This document shows, in pieces, positions 55,192-64,000 of a stretch of DNA of 64,000 bases. Numbering within the stretch: position 1 is the first letter of the stretch; each line of letters starts with the position of its first letter. Below the pieces are notes generated by a model. The model did no database searches. It saw nothing but the letters and a program-made list of their open reading frames with translations, and had not been told where the DNA came from. A program made the translations under genes and the position numbers. Origin of the DNA: Laccaria trichodermophora (lineage: Eukaryota > Basidiomycota > Agaricomycetes > Agaricales > Hydnangiaceae); contig JACTVC010000017.1 of assembly GCA_018417955.1 (NCBI GenBank), forward strand, positions 372,001 to 436,000, given 5' to 3'.

Positions 55192-57045
55192 ATGAAGTTC
55201 TCGCTGTTTATGTCACTGCTGTCGCTTGCCCAGGCATACATTATTGACGACCGTGACTCCTTGATATCTTACTCAAACTCACCTGCATGGCGGCGATTTT
55301 CCGACCCGGCTGCTTACGGGGGAACAACGTGAGCTCCGCATTGTTGTCGCCATCTTTTCTGATCTACCCTCATCACTTTCTATAGCACAGGTAGGGCTGT
55401 TTTATAGGCTCCAAGCTTTATTCCGACCCTTTTGCGCACAGGTAGCACATGCTTGACATCGTAGAATTGTCAATTTAGTTTAAAATTCTTGGGTACGCTT
55501 CTTCAGTGTCAAGTCGAAAACACATACCAGATGTTAAACATTATTTGTAGGGTCTGGAGTCAGCCTCACGGGATCTATCATAACCTTGGACCCAATCCCT
55601 CTGGTAGCCACGGTTACGATAGATGGTTCAGCGATGGGAAGCATCTCAATCCCCGAGAAGAGCCCCGCGACCTTCGTCTACAGCTACCAACAGTTGGCTT
55701 ATGGTTTTCATACCATGCGAGTGGTGTTTTTATCAAACAACGAAACCAGTAACCACTTTCGCCTTGACTATGTGACGGTGAACGAGACAACGCCCACCCC
55801 AACACCAGTGCACACACCGTCGAGAACCATCAACTCCATTTTTTCAACATCATCCACAGAGACGTCTGCGAATCACCCAGTAATCTTACTTCAACAGATT
55901 CGACAGATCTCGAAGTAGGTAGCCCATGTTGTCCTTGCTTCAAATTTCACGTTCATCATTCTTGACATCTAGGAAGACGTCCTCAACGTCCACAAAGACA
56001 TCGTCAACCTCTAAGAAGATGACTCCTACGTCCACAAAGAGGTCTTCCACATCCGCAGAGACATCGACAACATCCAAGAAAACGTCCTCTACGTCCACAA
56101 AGACATCTTCCACTATTCGGGAAACATCTTCCACATCCGCAAAGCCGTTGGCCGCGTCCTCAAAGACGTCGTCAACATCTAAGAAAACGTCCTCTACGTT
56201 CACAAAGACATCCTCCACTCCTAAGAAGACGTCTTCCACGCCCGGAAGGACGTCGTCAACATCCAAGAAAACACCTTTGACGTCCATAGCTTCAACGTCC
56301 AAAAAAACGTTCTCAACGACCGTGAAGACGTCGACCACTACAACTGCAACTAAAACCTCCACTGCCATCACGACTGCAACTACGACTGCAACTAGAGCTG
56401 CAACTTTGACCGCAACTACGACTGCAACTAGAGCTGCAACTTTGACTGCAACTACGACTGCGACTAGAGCTGCAACTACGACTGCGACTAGAGCTGCAAC
56501 TACGACTGCGACTAGAGCTGCAACTACGACTGCGACTAGAGCTGCAACTACGACTGCGACCACATCTTCAACGATGACCGCAACTACTACTGCAACCACT
56601 ACTGCAATAACCACTTCAACTTCGAATGCAACTTTGACCGAAACTACGACCGCAACTACGACCGAGACTACGGCTGCGGTTATGGAGGAAACCACCGACG
56701 CAACTACGACAGCAACCTCACTTCCACAAGTCTTACCGGTCTCGAAGTGAGTGGCCCATTTTGTCCTGCTCTTCAAACTTCACGGCTATACACAGAAAGA
56801 TACCCAGGGGCGCTATAGTCGGTGGAGTCATAGGGGGTGTAGTGCTCCTAATTCTAGCAGGTCTCTTGTCGCTCGTCGTCTTGAGATGGCGACGACAACG
56901 ACGAGCCAGCATCAACCAGCCGTTACCAGATACTAACACCTGGCAAATAGCAGCTACTCACACCGAACGATTGCCAGATACCAACACGGAACAATTACCC
57001 AATAGTAACACAGGACCATTACCAGATACTCGTCATCTGGTGTGA
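55192..57045 (+). CDS. Mucin-like single-pass membrane protein with TSSTS-K and TTATRAA repeats
   Basis: Proposed exons 55192-55328, 55386-55390, 55442-55492, 55551-55914, 55973-56746 and 56796-57045 sum to a multiple of three. Signal peptide MKFSLFMSLLSLAQAY, then IIDDRDSLISYSNSPAW (family start), SLKFLGSGVSLTGSI and FRLDYVTVNE. A 258-residue Thr/Ser exon has 18-21-nt repeats encoding TSSTSxKT, then TTATRAA. A transmembrane helix (AIVGGVIGGVVLLILAGLL), basic RWRRQRR and four short tail repeats around LPDTNT or LPNSNT follow. The 51-nt exon has an in-frame TAG at 55462-55464, so either this exon is mis-modelled or the gene is prematurely stopped. Confidence 0.62.
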
Positions 57046-57828
57046 GGGGTGGGCACCCTGCGATCACAAAGGGAAGGTCAGAGATCCGGAAGATATTGTT
57101 CAACTCGAACCCCGTCTGTCTCATTACACACCGTTGTTCGTCGAAAACGCTTACGCACGCTTGTTTCTTTTCTTTTCATCTTAATCGAGGTTCACCTTTT
57201 CCCAGCAGCATTACCCGCGCCCATGTCCAGGTAGAAACGTGGGTCTTCCAAATCGTGCATTCACAATAAACTAGCGATTTCAATCTTCTCGCTACTCTTT
57301 TTCCACTCCTCTCCTTTCCACCAAGTCCCAATCCGCCGAGGCCTCTGATGGCCCTCAAGACTCCGGACTGCATCAAATTTCTGACGAAGACAAAAGCGGT
57401 GGCACAATTATTGTGTCGTTGAACGCCACTATGCATTGGATTGATTAATTTTATAGAACAAATGCTGAACGCAAATTAGGCGTTTGAAGTTTGAACGAAA
57501 TCAAAGGTCGAGTGACGTAATCAGGTTTTTTATTGTTTTCTATGAAATATCTCGGAATGCCTTGTGAAGTGAGTAGTTCCCGAGCGTTGACTTTTATTGT
57601 TCCGTGTTCATGATCTAACTGATTCTGGTGCGGGAACGCTTTGACAATAAGACTCGGACAGTTTGTATTTTGATATCTATTCCGAGTCTTCCGGAGCACT
57701 AGATTCAAGGTGACCACTGACTGTCGAGTTTAAAAGGGAGCACCGTTCAACGACAAATATCCAGGCTGCTCCGCGTCCTAAAGATCTTTTGAACTCACTG
57801 TTCTTTACATCCTTCCGAAATTACTCTC
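57046..57828. other. Intergenic, no gene seen
   Basis: Holds the upstream region of the CaaX peptide. No supported coding frame. Confidence 0.4.
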
Positions 57829-57945
57829 ATGGATTCCTTCGCCACCCTCGCCATCTTCTTCGCCTCCTTCTCTGGCTCCAGTGATATCCCAACCAATGCC
57901 GATGACGGTGGCAGCGGGAACAACGCGTACTGCGTCGTTGCTTGA
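57829..57945 (+). CDS. Small CaaX-terminated peptide, mating-pheromone-precursor-like
   Basis: A 38-codon frame runs from MDSFATLAIFFASFSGSSDI to a C-terminus GNNAYCVVA and TGA. The last four residues, C-V-V-A, form a farnesylation CaaX box. Basidiomycete mating pheromone precursors are 35-70 residues, usually start M-D-x-F, have a low-complexity middle and end C-V-V-A, C-V-I-A or similar, so the match in length and both ends is good. The expected charged ER-type processing site is not obvious; SDIPTNADDG is the candidate region. No STE3-like receptor was found in the window, so it may be a non-mating or orphan pheromone. Confidence 0.68.
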   Translation: MDSFATLAIFFASFSGSSDIPTNADDGGSGNNAYCVVA

Positions 57946-58513
57946 GAATTCTCGCCATTCACAATGAAGGATAACGACTCATGTATGTTCATCATCGTTT
58001 TTCACCTCATCTAATTCAATACTTACTCTCCACATTAGAATTATGCCCTAATTCGACGACATTCAATGACTCATTCAATCATCACACCTCATTCACCTCA
58101 GCCATCATTCGCACAACAAACACTTTGATTCATTTGGGATTCAACTTTTGATTTCTTATTCGACGTTGGAAGGATTTATTAGCCGCGCATCGCGCGTGCT
58201 TCATAATATCATTATCTGGGTTTTGTTAGCACTGCACGGTTTTGTTTTTTTACCGCACTCGTAGGATTTGAAGAATATTGCATATGTGTTTGTTCATTTT
58301 GTGCTCATGAAATAATACCAAGTGACAAGACAATATCTGCCTCAGATACGAAAATACAAATACACTTTTTGTGTGTTTGAAGTGTTAGGCATAGATCCAC
58401 TGGATACTGATCGGTCATTGAAACTTAATGTACTTGAGATAGAGCTCAAGCCATAACGGGAATCTTTCAGAGTCTATAAGAGTAAGGGAAAATCCCACTA
58501 ACAATCCTGGGCC
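57946..58513. other. Intergenic, no gene seen
   Basis: Between the CaaX peptide and the rhodanese gene; AT-rich. Confidence 0.4.
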
Positions 58514-59658
58514 TTAAACAACTGATCCTGCCAAAGAAACCAAAGACCTTGGGTGCGCTTGATCAATGTCAATGGGAAGCCCTGCCTCCTTCCAAGCCTC
58601 GTATCCACCAATCATATCTGTCGCGTTGAGCAATCCGAGTTGTTGCAGAGAATATGCAGCCAAGCTAGATTTGAAGAATGTAATTAACGCGTCATCATCA
58701 TTTTATTCAACAGCCTCACCTCGACGCGTAGCCTTCCTGACAAAATACAATTATTCTTAGGTCGAACCTATCTGCGATGGCGAGGCGAGAGTCTGCCCTG
58801 GGATCGAATCTCCACTCCAGAACATTGCGTTCAATAATGAGGGATCCGTATATCCCACCTTGCATCTCCCGTTGAGCAGCAGGGCGTATGTCGACCAGGA
58901 ACGTCGGCGCGTTAACTTTACTTTCTCGAAGTTCGTCAAAAGCCTGCATTGGCGTTATCCGCTCAAGTTTCGAGCGAGCCTCCGTGAGGATTTGATCTAT
59001 GCTCCTCGATCTTGGCGGCGGAAGAAGTGGATCAACGGGCTCCCGAGCCGACTTGCGCACCACGTCCCAGAGCGCCGCTTCGTCGTACATGGATGCGCCA
59101 ATATCGCTGACAGTCGCGACCCATTGATTTCCTTCATTGGAAGACGTGATTATTCTCCCTATAAATTTAGAACTGGCGAGAAGCTGTGCGCGATGGACGT
59201 AGTCCTCCGATGACCCACGGATGATCAGGGTGTTAGGGACAGAGCTGATGGACTGCGCCGTGCTAGCTACTGCAAAAAGATGCGGATTTGAGTTCAGCAT
59301 GAGTTGACGCGATATTTCACTGGTGACCGCTCGAATGAAGTCCTCGTCGTCGTTTGTTGATATGGTCAACGAAACGCCAACTCGCACGCCTGTTTGAAAA
59401 AGGCAAGTGTCAATGAAATTAACTGACGTGTGTAATCGGAAATGTGAGGGAAGTCCCACCATCGAGACTCTCGGCTTTGTTGATAATGCGTACGGCTAAC
59501 CCTAGCGCGACTTGATGACGAACATCTGCGAGCGTGCGTCGCCTAGGGGTGGAAATCGCAAGTACGGCGTCTCCAATCACGGATGCTGGATCGGTTGTGC
59601 TTGGCGATTCTGAGCGGCTTGTGAATGTCGAGGAGCGTATGCCCCGATACCCTATCAT
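58514..59658 (-). CDS. Rhodanese-domain protein
   Basis: Three exons, 59658-59460, 59389-58720 and 58664-58514, give 339 residues. The C-terminal ~120 residues are a rhodanese domain: FLVDIRPAAQREMQGGI, ERNVLEWRFDP, RIIVFCQEGYASS (active-site Cys in CQEGYAS) and LGLLNATDMIGGYEAWKEAGLP. These proteins move sulfur through a Cys persulfide. The N-terminal half (RHQVALGLAVRIINKAESLDG, VGVSLTISTNDDEDF) is not recognised. This rhodanese subtype is common in actinobacteria, so past transfer is possible but untested. A MULE-like element sits 39 bp upstream and may have displaced the original promoter or N-terminus. Confidence 0.78.
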
Positions 59659-60175
59659 TTTTGTTTTCCGCAATTTTTATTGCAAGATAGATTGCTTGGT
59701 CAAGTGCAGGCTCCTAAAAGCAGCCACTCGTATCGCTCGATGAGCCTCTACATACTATTAGCAGTATGACAAATCTTATGATGTGATCATTGATGGGACT
59801 GAACAAATAAACAAAACTAAGGACTCGAGCTCGCGATAGAGCGGCTGCCGGGAAAGTCAGTCGGGAAACTCCGAGACCATTGATTAACCCTAACGTTGGG
59901 TCCCAACCCCAAGGCCTTTCTGGGCCTGCGTGACAATGGTCCGGTTTGGACTTGGGGCTCCAACCCAACATTGGCACTCTGGCATTAGAGGAGAGGCTAC
60001 GGAACATGTAGGACGAGAACACGTAGGACAAGTGCAGAACTGTGCCGCAGTAGGATACAATAATATGCTTGTCATGCCCAGTCTCCAACGTGGACATTTT
60101 ACCGATGTCGTGTCAGTTCAAAACTATATAAGTACAACCTTCCATCATTACAAAAAGATAGTATTTAACTACCCA

Positions 60176-60355
60176 ATGTCGAAACTACAATACCTCAACG
60201 AAGTGAAATCTATCTTGAATGCCTTTGAGGATTCAGACATCACTGTCCACCAATTTCTTCACGTACTTCTTTCGTCAAACATTTTTGCAGACCATCCCGT
60301 CACGCTGTCCATTATCGAGGACCTCGACACTATTCTCGACACCAGCAACATCTGA
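60176..60355 (+). pseudogene. 59-residue internal frame of the MULE-like element
   Basis: MSKLQYLNEVKSILNAFEDS, then VHQFLHVLLSSNIFADHPVT to the stop. The helical HQFLxxLLSS pattern resembles the start of larger transposon-encoded proteins. Probably what remains after internal deletion. Confidence 0.4.
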
Positions 60356-60585
60356 TCGAAGGATTTTTTTCCAAAATTTAAACAGTGTTGGTGACAGAAA
60401 TGTGACGCGCCTTCCCATGGTGCTGACTTGGGACCCAACGTTAGGGTTGATCGAGATCAATGATCTCCGAGTTCCCCGACTGACTTTCCCGGCAGCCGCT
60501 CTCTCGCGAGTTTGAGTTCTTAGGTTTGTTTATTTGGTCTTTCCCATCAGATTATATAACGATCACAAATATAGTTCTCCTCCTG

Positions 60586-61272
60586 AGTACGAAAACCTTT
60601 TTTTTTTTTTTTTTTTTGGATTCTCGAGATTTACGTGCAACAAGTAGTCTAGTACTAAGACGCACGGGAAGCGTAAGGCTTCCCTTAGATGTGATTATGT
60701 CCGATGGGCCTCCATTTAAGTGGATATTAGTGACCGTTGTGTAGCTGTAAGGTATAGAGAAAGTCAAGGTTTGGGGTATAGGGTCCTAGGGATGGGAGTC
60801 ATGGTCTGGTGCGCCTATGTGGCGCTTGGGCAGGGGTGAGCGCTCTGCGCTCGCGAGGGTTTGTCTGTGGGTGCGGGTAGCGTGGGCATGCTATTATTCA
60901 GCGTCTGAGTCGTCGTCCTCCGAATCTATGTCAGGTGGCTCTGGCTCGTCGAGGAAAGAGGGGAGCCCCTTGGGCGTGTACTTTGTACCCGTGAATGTGA
61001 AGGCGCCTGAATCCCTTAGGAACTCGGTTAGCGCGGCTATGCCCTTGGGGGTGCCTAAGAGCTCTGGGAGTGCGAGGTCGCGGTTGAATTCGCGTATTTT
61101 GTCGCGTTGGTCCTCGTACCGTGCGCAGTCTCTGATGATGTGTTCGCGGGACTGGGGGTCCACCCCACACTCGCAGTTGGTGCTCTTCTCCGGGAAGAAC
61201 TGTCTCCGGAATTCCCCAGTGTATGCGTGTCCTGTGCGGCATTGGACTAGGCGCCCGAAGTACGAAAACCTT
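60586..61272 (-). mobile_element. 5-prime-truncated Tad-like LINE with poly(A) tail and 14-bp target duplication
   Basis: On the minus strand the insert starts at 61258 inside the 3-prime end of a LINE ORF2-like frame: RLVQCRTGHAYTGEFRRQFF, then CECGVDPQSREHIIRDC, a Cys/His knuckle. The frame stops near 60894, a 3-prime UTR follows, and 18-20 A close it (plus-strand T-run 60598-60617). AGTACGAAAACCTT occurs directly at 60586-60599 and 61259-61272, which is the target-site duplication. Inserted into the right arm of the MULE-like element. Confidence 0.87.
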
Positions 61273-61311
61273 GCGAGACGAGCGGCTGCTTTTAGGAGCC
61301 TGGGTCAAGTG

Positions 61312-61976
61312 GGGGTTTGGGAGAGTTCGAACAGGGTAGATCCATCCAAGAGCCATTCTCGGACAAAAGTTGTTTGTGTTTGTACCCCGGGTCAAGCTCA
61401 AGTAGCGAAGTTCATGCAGAAGTATTACTGGTAAATAAATGTGGTACATAGATGCACTTCATACATTGGGCCTCCGTTTTTAAAAGGTCGTCCATCAACG
61501 TCAGTGCCCGGACGCGCAGTTCCTGACCTCTTTTGATCGAATTGTCGAATATTTCTTTCAAACTGGTGACAGCCTGTCTAAACACATGGGCTGGTGCCTA
61601 ATGCTCATCGGAAGATAAAAATATACGTGCAAAAAAAATGTTGGGCGGATCTTTCTAATGACATCCGTAAACCTCCGTAAACCCTTGAGCAATTGCCAAG
61701 TGCCCATTTGAATTGGGGCAGGTAGACGTTTCTACAGTGAGCTCCGTTCCAAGCTTAATATATCGATGTGGGCAGCACCTCAACATGGTAAAGAGCGAAA
61801 ACTCTACCAATCCAATTTTCCAAAAACCTGGAGGATATACAATAAGAAGTGATAAGGATTGGATAACGATTAAATAATGTGAAAACGCAGTCTGTCCAGT
61901 CTATCCTTCCAACCTGCTCGCAACCATGCACGCGGGGCGTAACAATAAGGATGGGCATGCCACCTCCAAGTTGCAA
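61312..61976. other. Intergenic, no gene seen
   Basis: Between the TIR element and the small membrane gene. No feature recognised. Confidence 0.4.
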
Positions 61977-62589
61977 TCATCCTTGGCCTTGGCCTTGCGT
62001 CGTTGTTTGGACAGGCAGAGTAGCGCTGATGACGGTGGGAAGGCCGGTGCTGACCACGCTGGGCAATGCTGTGGCTTGAGGATTTGAATGCGACGACGAG
62101 ACTGGTGAGCCTCCCTCCTGGGTAGCACCAGCAGCACCCGTTTGACCTGCACCTTGTGGGGTAGGAGTAGAGGATGTTGTAGCTGGTAACGCTGAGTTCT
62201 TATGCTTCTTCGACCCGCCAACAGCACCTCCTACAACCGCTGCAATGATCACCACAGCTGCCACCACAGCGATGATTATTCCGCCCTTCTTCGTACGGTA
62301 GAATGGGGTTGGGGCTGGCGTGATGCTGACTTCCCGCGAGGGCAATTGGGCCTCGACGTCGCGTACGTTGCGCGGTGGTGGGGTTACCGATGGAGTGACC
62401 TTCTCATTCAGGAGATCGGGATTATACCCTCCCTAGAAGGACATTCGAGCAGCATGAGCACACAAATGTCATGAGAACACCGGGCGTCCAATTGAATCGC
62501 ACCTGGATTTGCTTCTTCGTCGCCGCTGGCGCCGCTGCCAGCAGAGTTTCGTCATACGAGGCCTGGTGGCCTTGGGCTGATGAAGGCAT
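61977..62589 (-). CDS. Small single-pass membrane protein, first of a pair
   Basis: Two exons, 62589-62503 and 62432-61977, give 180 residues. A cytosolic-like N-region (MPSSAQGHQASYDETLLAAA, GGYNPDLLNEKVTPSVTPPP) ends in a Lys pair before the transmembrane helix IIIAVVAAVVIIAAVVGGAVGG. A Ser/Thr/Pro-rich tail ends QTTTQGQGQG. No signal peptide, so a type II or tail-out topology is likely. Shares layout and a phase-0 first intron with 63266. Confidence 0.7.
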
Positions 62590-63265
62590 GGTTGAAAACC
62601 TGTTTTAACGCCGCCTGAGCGTTAGGAAGAGGAGGGAAAGGTACGACAGAAGCTTTGGCGCTGGGAAGCGGTGGTGGACAGCCTCGCGATGGCTTGCGGG
62701 CTGCATGATATTTGTGCACTTTTTGGTAATGGTCAGGCACCGTCAACCCATGATGGATGTTAATTCACACGCGGCTGCACCCTCAATTTTATTTGGCACA
62801 TCTTCACTTCAAATTTCGTTCAAGAACCAGTTCGACGTCAGGATTCAGACCATTTTCGGGTATTTCGTCGCGAGTTTAGTGTTGTCATGCTCAAAATTTT
62901 TCAACTTTCAAAATATTGAAGATCGAAGACAAGTTTTACTACTTACCGGCGCGCAGACAAAGCACCCAAAATGACGAATGTACGTCGTATTTAACCCCTA
63001 TGTAGCTTTGCAGATTGACAACAGAGTCAGCAGAACAGCAGCAGAATATACAGTACAGAAAACAGCATGATAAATGGCAAGAAGACATTCCTCGATGGAA
63101 TCAAATGGAATCCATTCAATCATCGTGATGGGAGGTTATCCTCGTTGCCAACCAGAAACCCCGAAGACCCGAAAGAAAAAGACAACATAAAACCCAGGTA
63201 AAATTGTTCACGAAATACGAAGGCGCCAAAGTAGCACGACTTTCCGAGCGCGATGGATCCCCCAG
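62590..63265. other. Intergenic between the paired membrane genes
   Basis: No supported gene. Confidence 0.4.
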
Positions 63266-63799
63266 CTAGGAAGGAGAAATCGTGGATGTGACCGTAATTG
63301 ACGCAGCTGTCGTTGCCGTATGGAACGGTGATGTCGTCGCACTGGGCGGGCCCGTATTTCTCGCACTCTTCCTCGCCGCCCTTCCTCCCACTACCCCTCC
63401 TACCACCGCACCAATCACCGCCAGTACCACCAGCCCAATAAGCGCTATTCCGCTTTTCGTCTGCCAGAAAGGCGATAACCTCGACGACATGGCCAATCTT
63501 TGTTCGGACGGTGGACCGGTACTGCGAGACCTGCTTGCATAGCGCAAATTTGGGCCAAAGTTGGGCTGTTCGTTTCGGTACGAAGCAGGGAGTAGAGAGG
63601 GTGGGGTATAGGAGTAGATATCGCGGATTTGTGTTGGTTGTTGTGGCGAATGGTTATCAAAGGGGAATGTGATGAAAAACCAATTCCATCGTGAGCGGCG
63701 TTCTTGCTAACCGAGTAGCAACAGTGCCAACTGAAGGAGTCCGCTTACCTCTATGGATTCGGGATCAGGTTCTTCATTCGCAGCCCGCGACGATACCAT
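63266..63799 (-). CDS. Small single-pass membrane protein, second of a pair
   Basis: Two exons, 63799-63749 and 63706-63266, give 163 residues across a 42-nt phase-0 intron. MVSSRAANEEPDPESIE, then FPFDNHSPQQPTQIRDIYSY, SLLPASYRNEQPNFG, a basic/neutral linker, KSG, the helix IALIGLVVLAVIGAVVGGVVGG, and a Ser/Thr-rich tail. Same layout as the gene at 61977; the N-terminal domains differ. Confidence 0.7.
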
Positions 63800-64000
63800 G
63801 AGGGGGTATAAGGAGGCTGACGGTAGCTGGGCAGAAGAAAGATGGACCGGCAACAAGACTAGCTGAATTTATTTATTGCAACGCGTGCAAGGTTTGGGGG
63901 TTTGGACCCTGAAGCAGGGCACCTCTATAATGAGTAATGGTCCCCCTATCGGCTACCTTTGGTCCTTTGCTTCGGGCTTAAATCGCCCCACGCCTTTCTT

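Larger units (their letters stand above)
59698..61311. mobile_element. MULE-like TIR element with 9-bp target-site duplication, split by a LINE
   Basis: CAGGCTCCTAAAAGCAGCC at 59707-59725 is exactly inverted at 61284-61302, and the flanking GGTCAAGTG is duplicated directly at 59698-59706 and 61303-61311. The arms continue inward (59770-59940 against 60395-60565, sharing ACCCAACGTTAGGGTT and TTTCCCGGCAGCCGCTCT). The right arm is interrupted by a LINE at 60600-61258. Without the LINE the element is about 920 bp. Long TIRs with a 9-bp duplication are typical of Mutator-like elements. Confidence 0.85.

Noticed and set aside
55940..56776. Long Val-rich open frame antisense to the mucin-like repeat
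   Set aside because: It is the shadow of the Thr/Ser repeat (ACN and GCN codons reversed), with no start context, domain or intron support.
61259..61312. Extension of the LINE coding frame upstream (LLKAAARLARFSYFG)
   Set aside because: The 14-bp target duplication ends the LINE at 61258, and the upstream bases are the MULE-like TIR, which also occurs inverted at 59707.
1..64000. CRISPR array, operon, riboswitch or prokaryotic replication origin
   Set aside because: Intron-rich eukaryotic sequence. The only regular repeats are SINE units, coding minisatellites and inverted repeats.

Overview
The window is nuclear DNA of a filamentous basidiomycete, most likely an Agaricomycete. Genes are split by many GT-AG introns, mostly 40-60 nt. 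The gene and repeat families point the same way: KDZ transposase fused to a Ulp1-type peptidase, DUF6589/RecQ-helicase relics, F-box/LRR proteins, single-pass membrane proteins, a CaaX pheromone-like peptide, and a Tad-like LINE tail. Everything was read by eye. Exon coordinates come from joining reading frames at GT-AG (twice GC-AG) sites and checking that the total length stays in frame. Homology statements come from memory of families, not from searches.

Layout. 1-1,361: a foldback element cut by the window edge. About 1.5-15.3 kb: a decayed KDZ-type giant transposon carrying four genes: a large acidic/proline-rich protein, a viroplasmin/RNase H1-N-like protein, a small basic plus-strand protein, and the KDZ-Ulp1 transposase with an in-frame nonsense codon. 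15.34-16.02 kb: an array of tRNA-like SINE units. 16.2-18.25 kb: an AIM9-like phosphotransferase gene. 18.6-32.5 kb and 39.6-40.2 kb: copies and debris of an unrecognised small gene family, here called PIPESF after a shared motif, mixed with a His-rich protein gene, a single-pass membrane protein and a low-complexity protein. 30.7-39.0 kb: a tandem segmental duplication carrying a multi-pass membrane protein pair, one copy apparently broken. 40.4-49.4 kb: a second dispersed duplication carrying a pair of secreted proteins with Kex2-like sites and TATA promoters; between them lie an F-box pseudogene, a 100-bp MITE and a 1.76-kb TIR element with helicase and DUF6589 fragments. 49.5-52.05 kb: the most ordinary block, SRP9 and a mitochondrial 2-oxodicarboxylate carrier transcribed divergently. 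52.6-57.9 kb: two surface-type single-pass proteins and a CaaX peptide. 58.5-61.3 kb: a rhodanese-domain gene with a MULE-like element (9-bp target duplication) just upstream, itself split by a LINE with a 14-bp target duplication. 62-63.8 kb: two small paralogous membrane proteins.

The window behaves as an accessory, duplication-rich region around a few housekeeping genes. Three nonsense codons in decayed genes fit CGA to TGA changes, as expected from CpG decay of methylated repeats. The least familiar content is the PIPESF family, with seven or more copies in several states: intact, tandemly fused, internally deleted, intron-exonised, and present or absent between duplicate arms.
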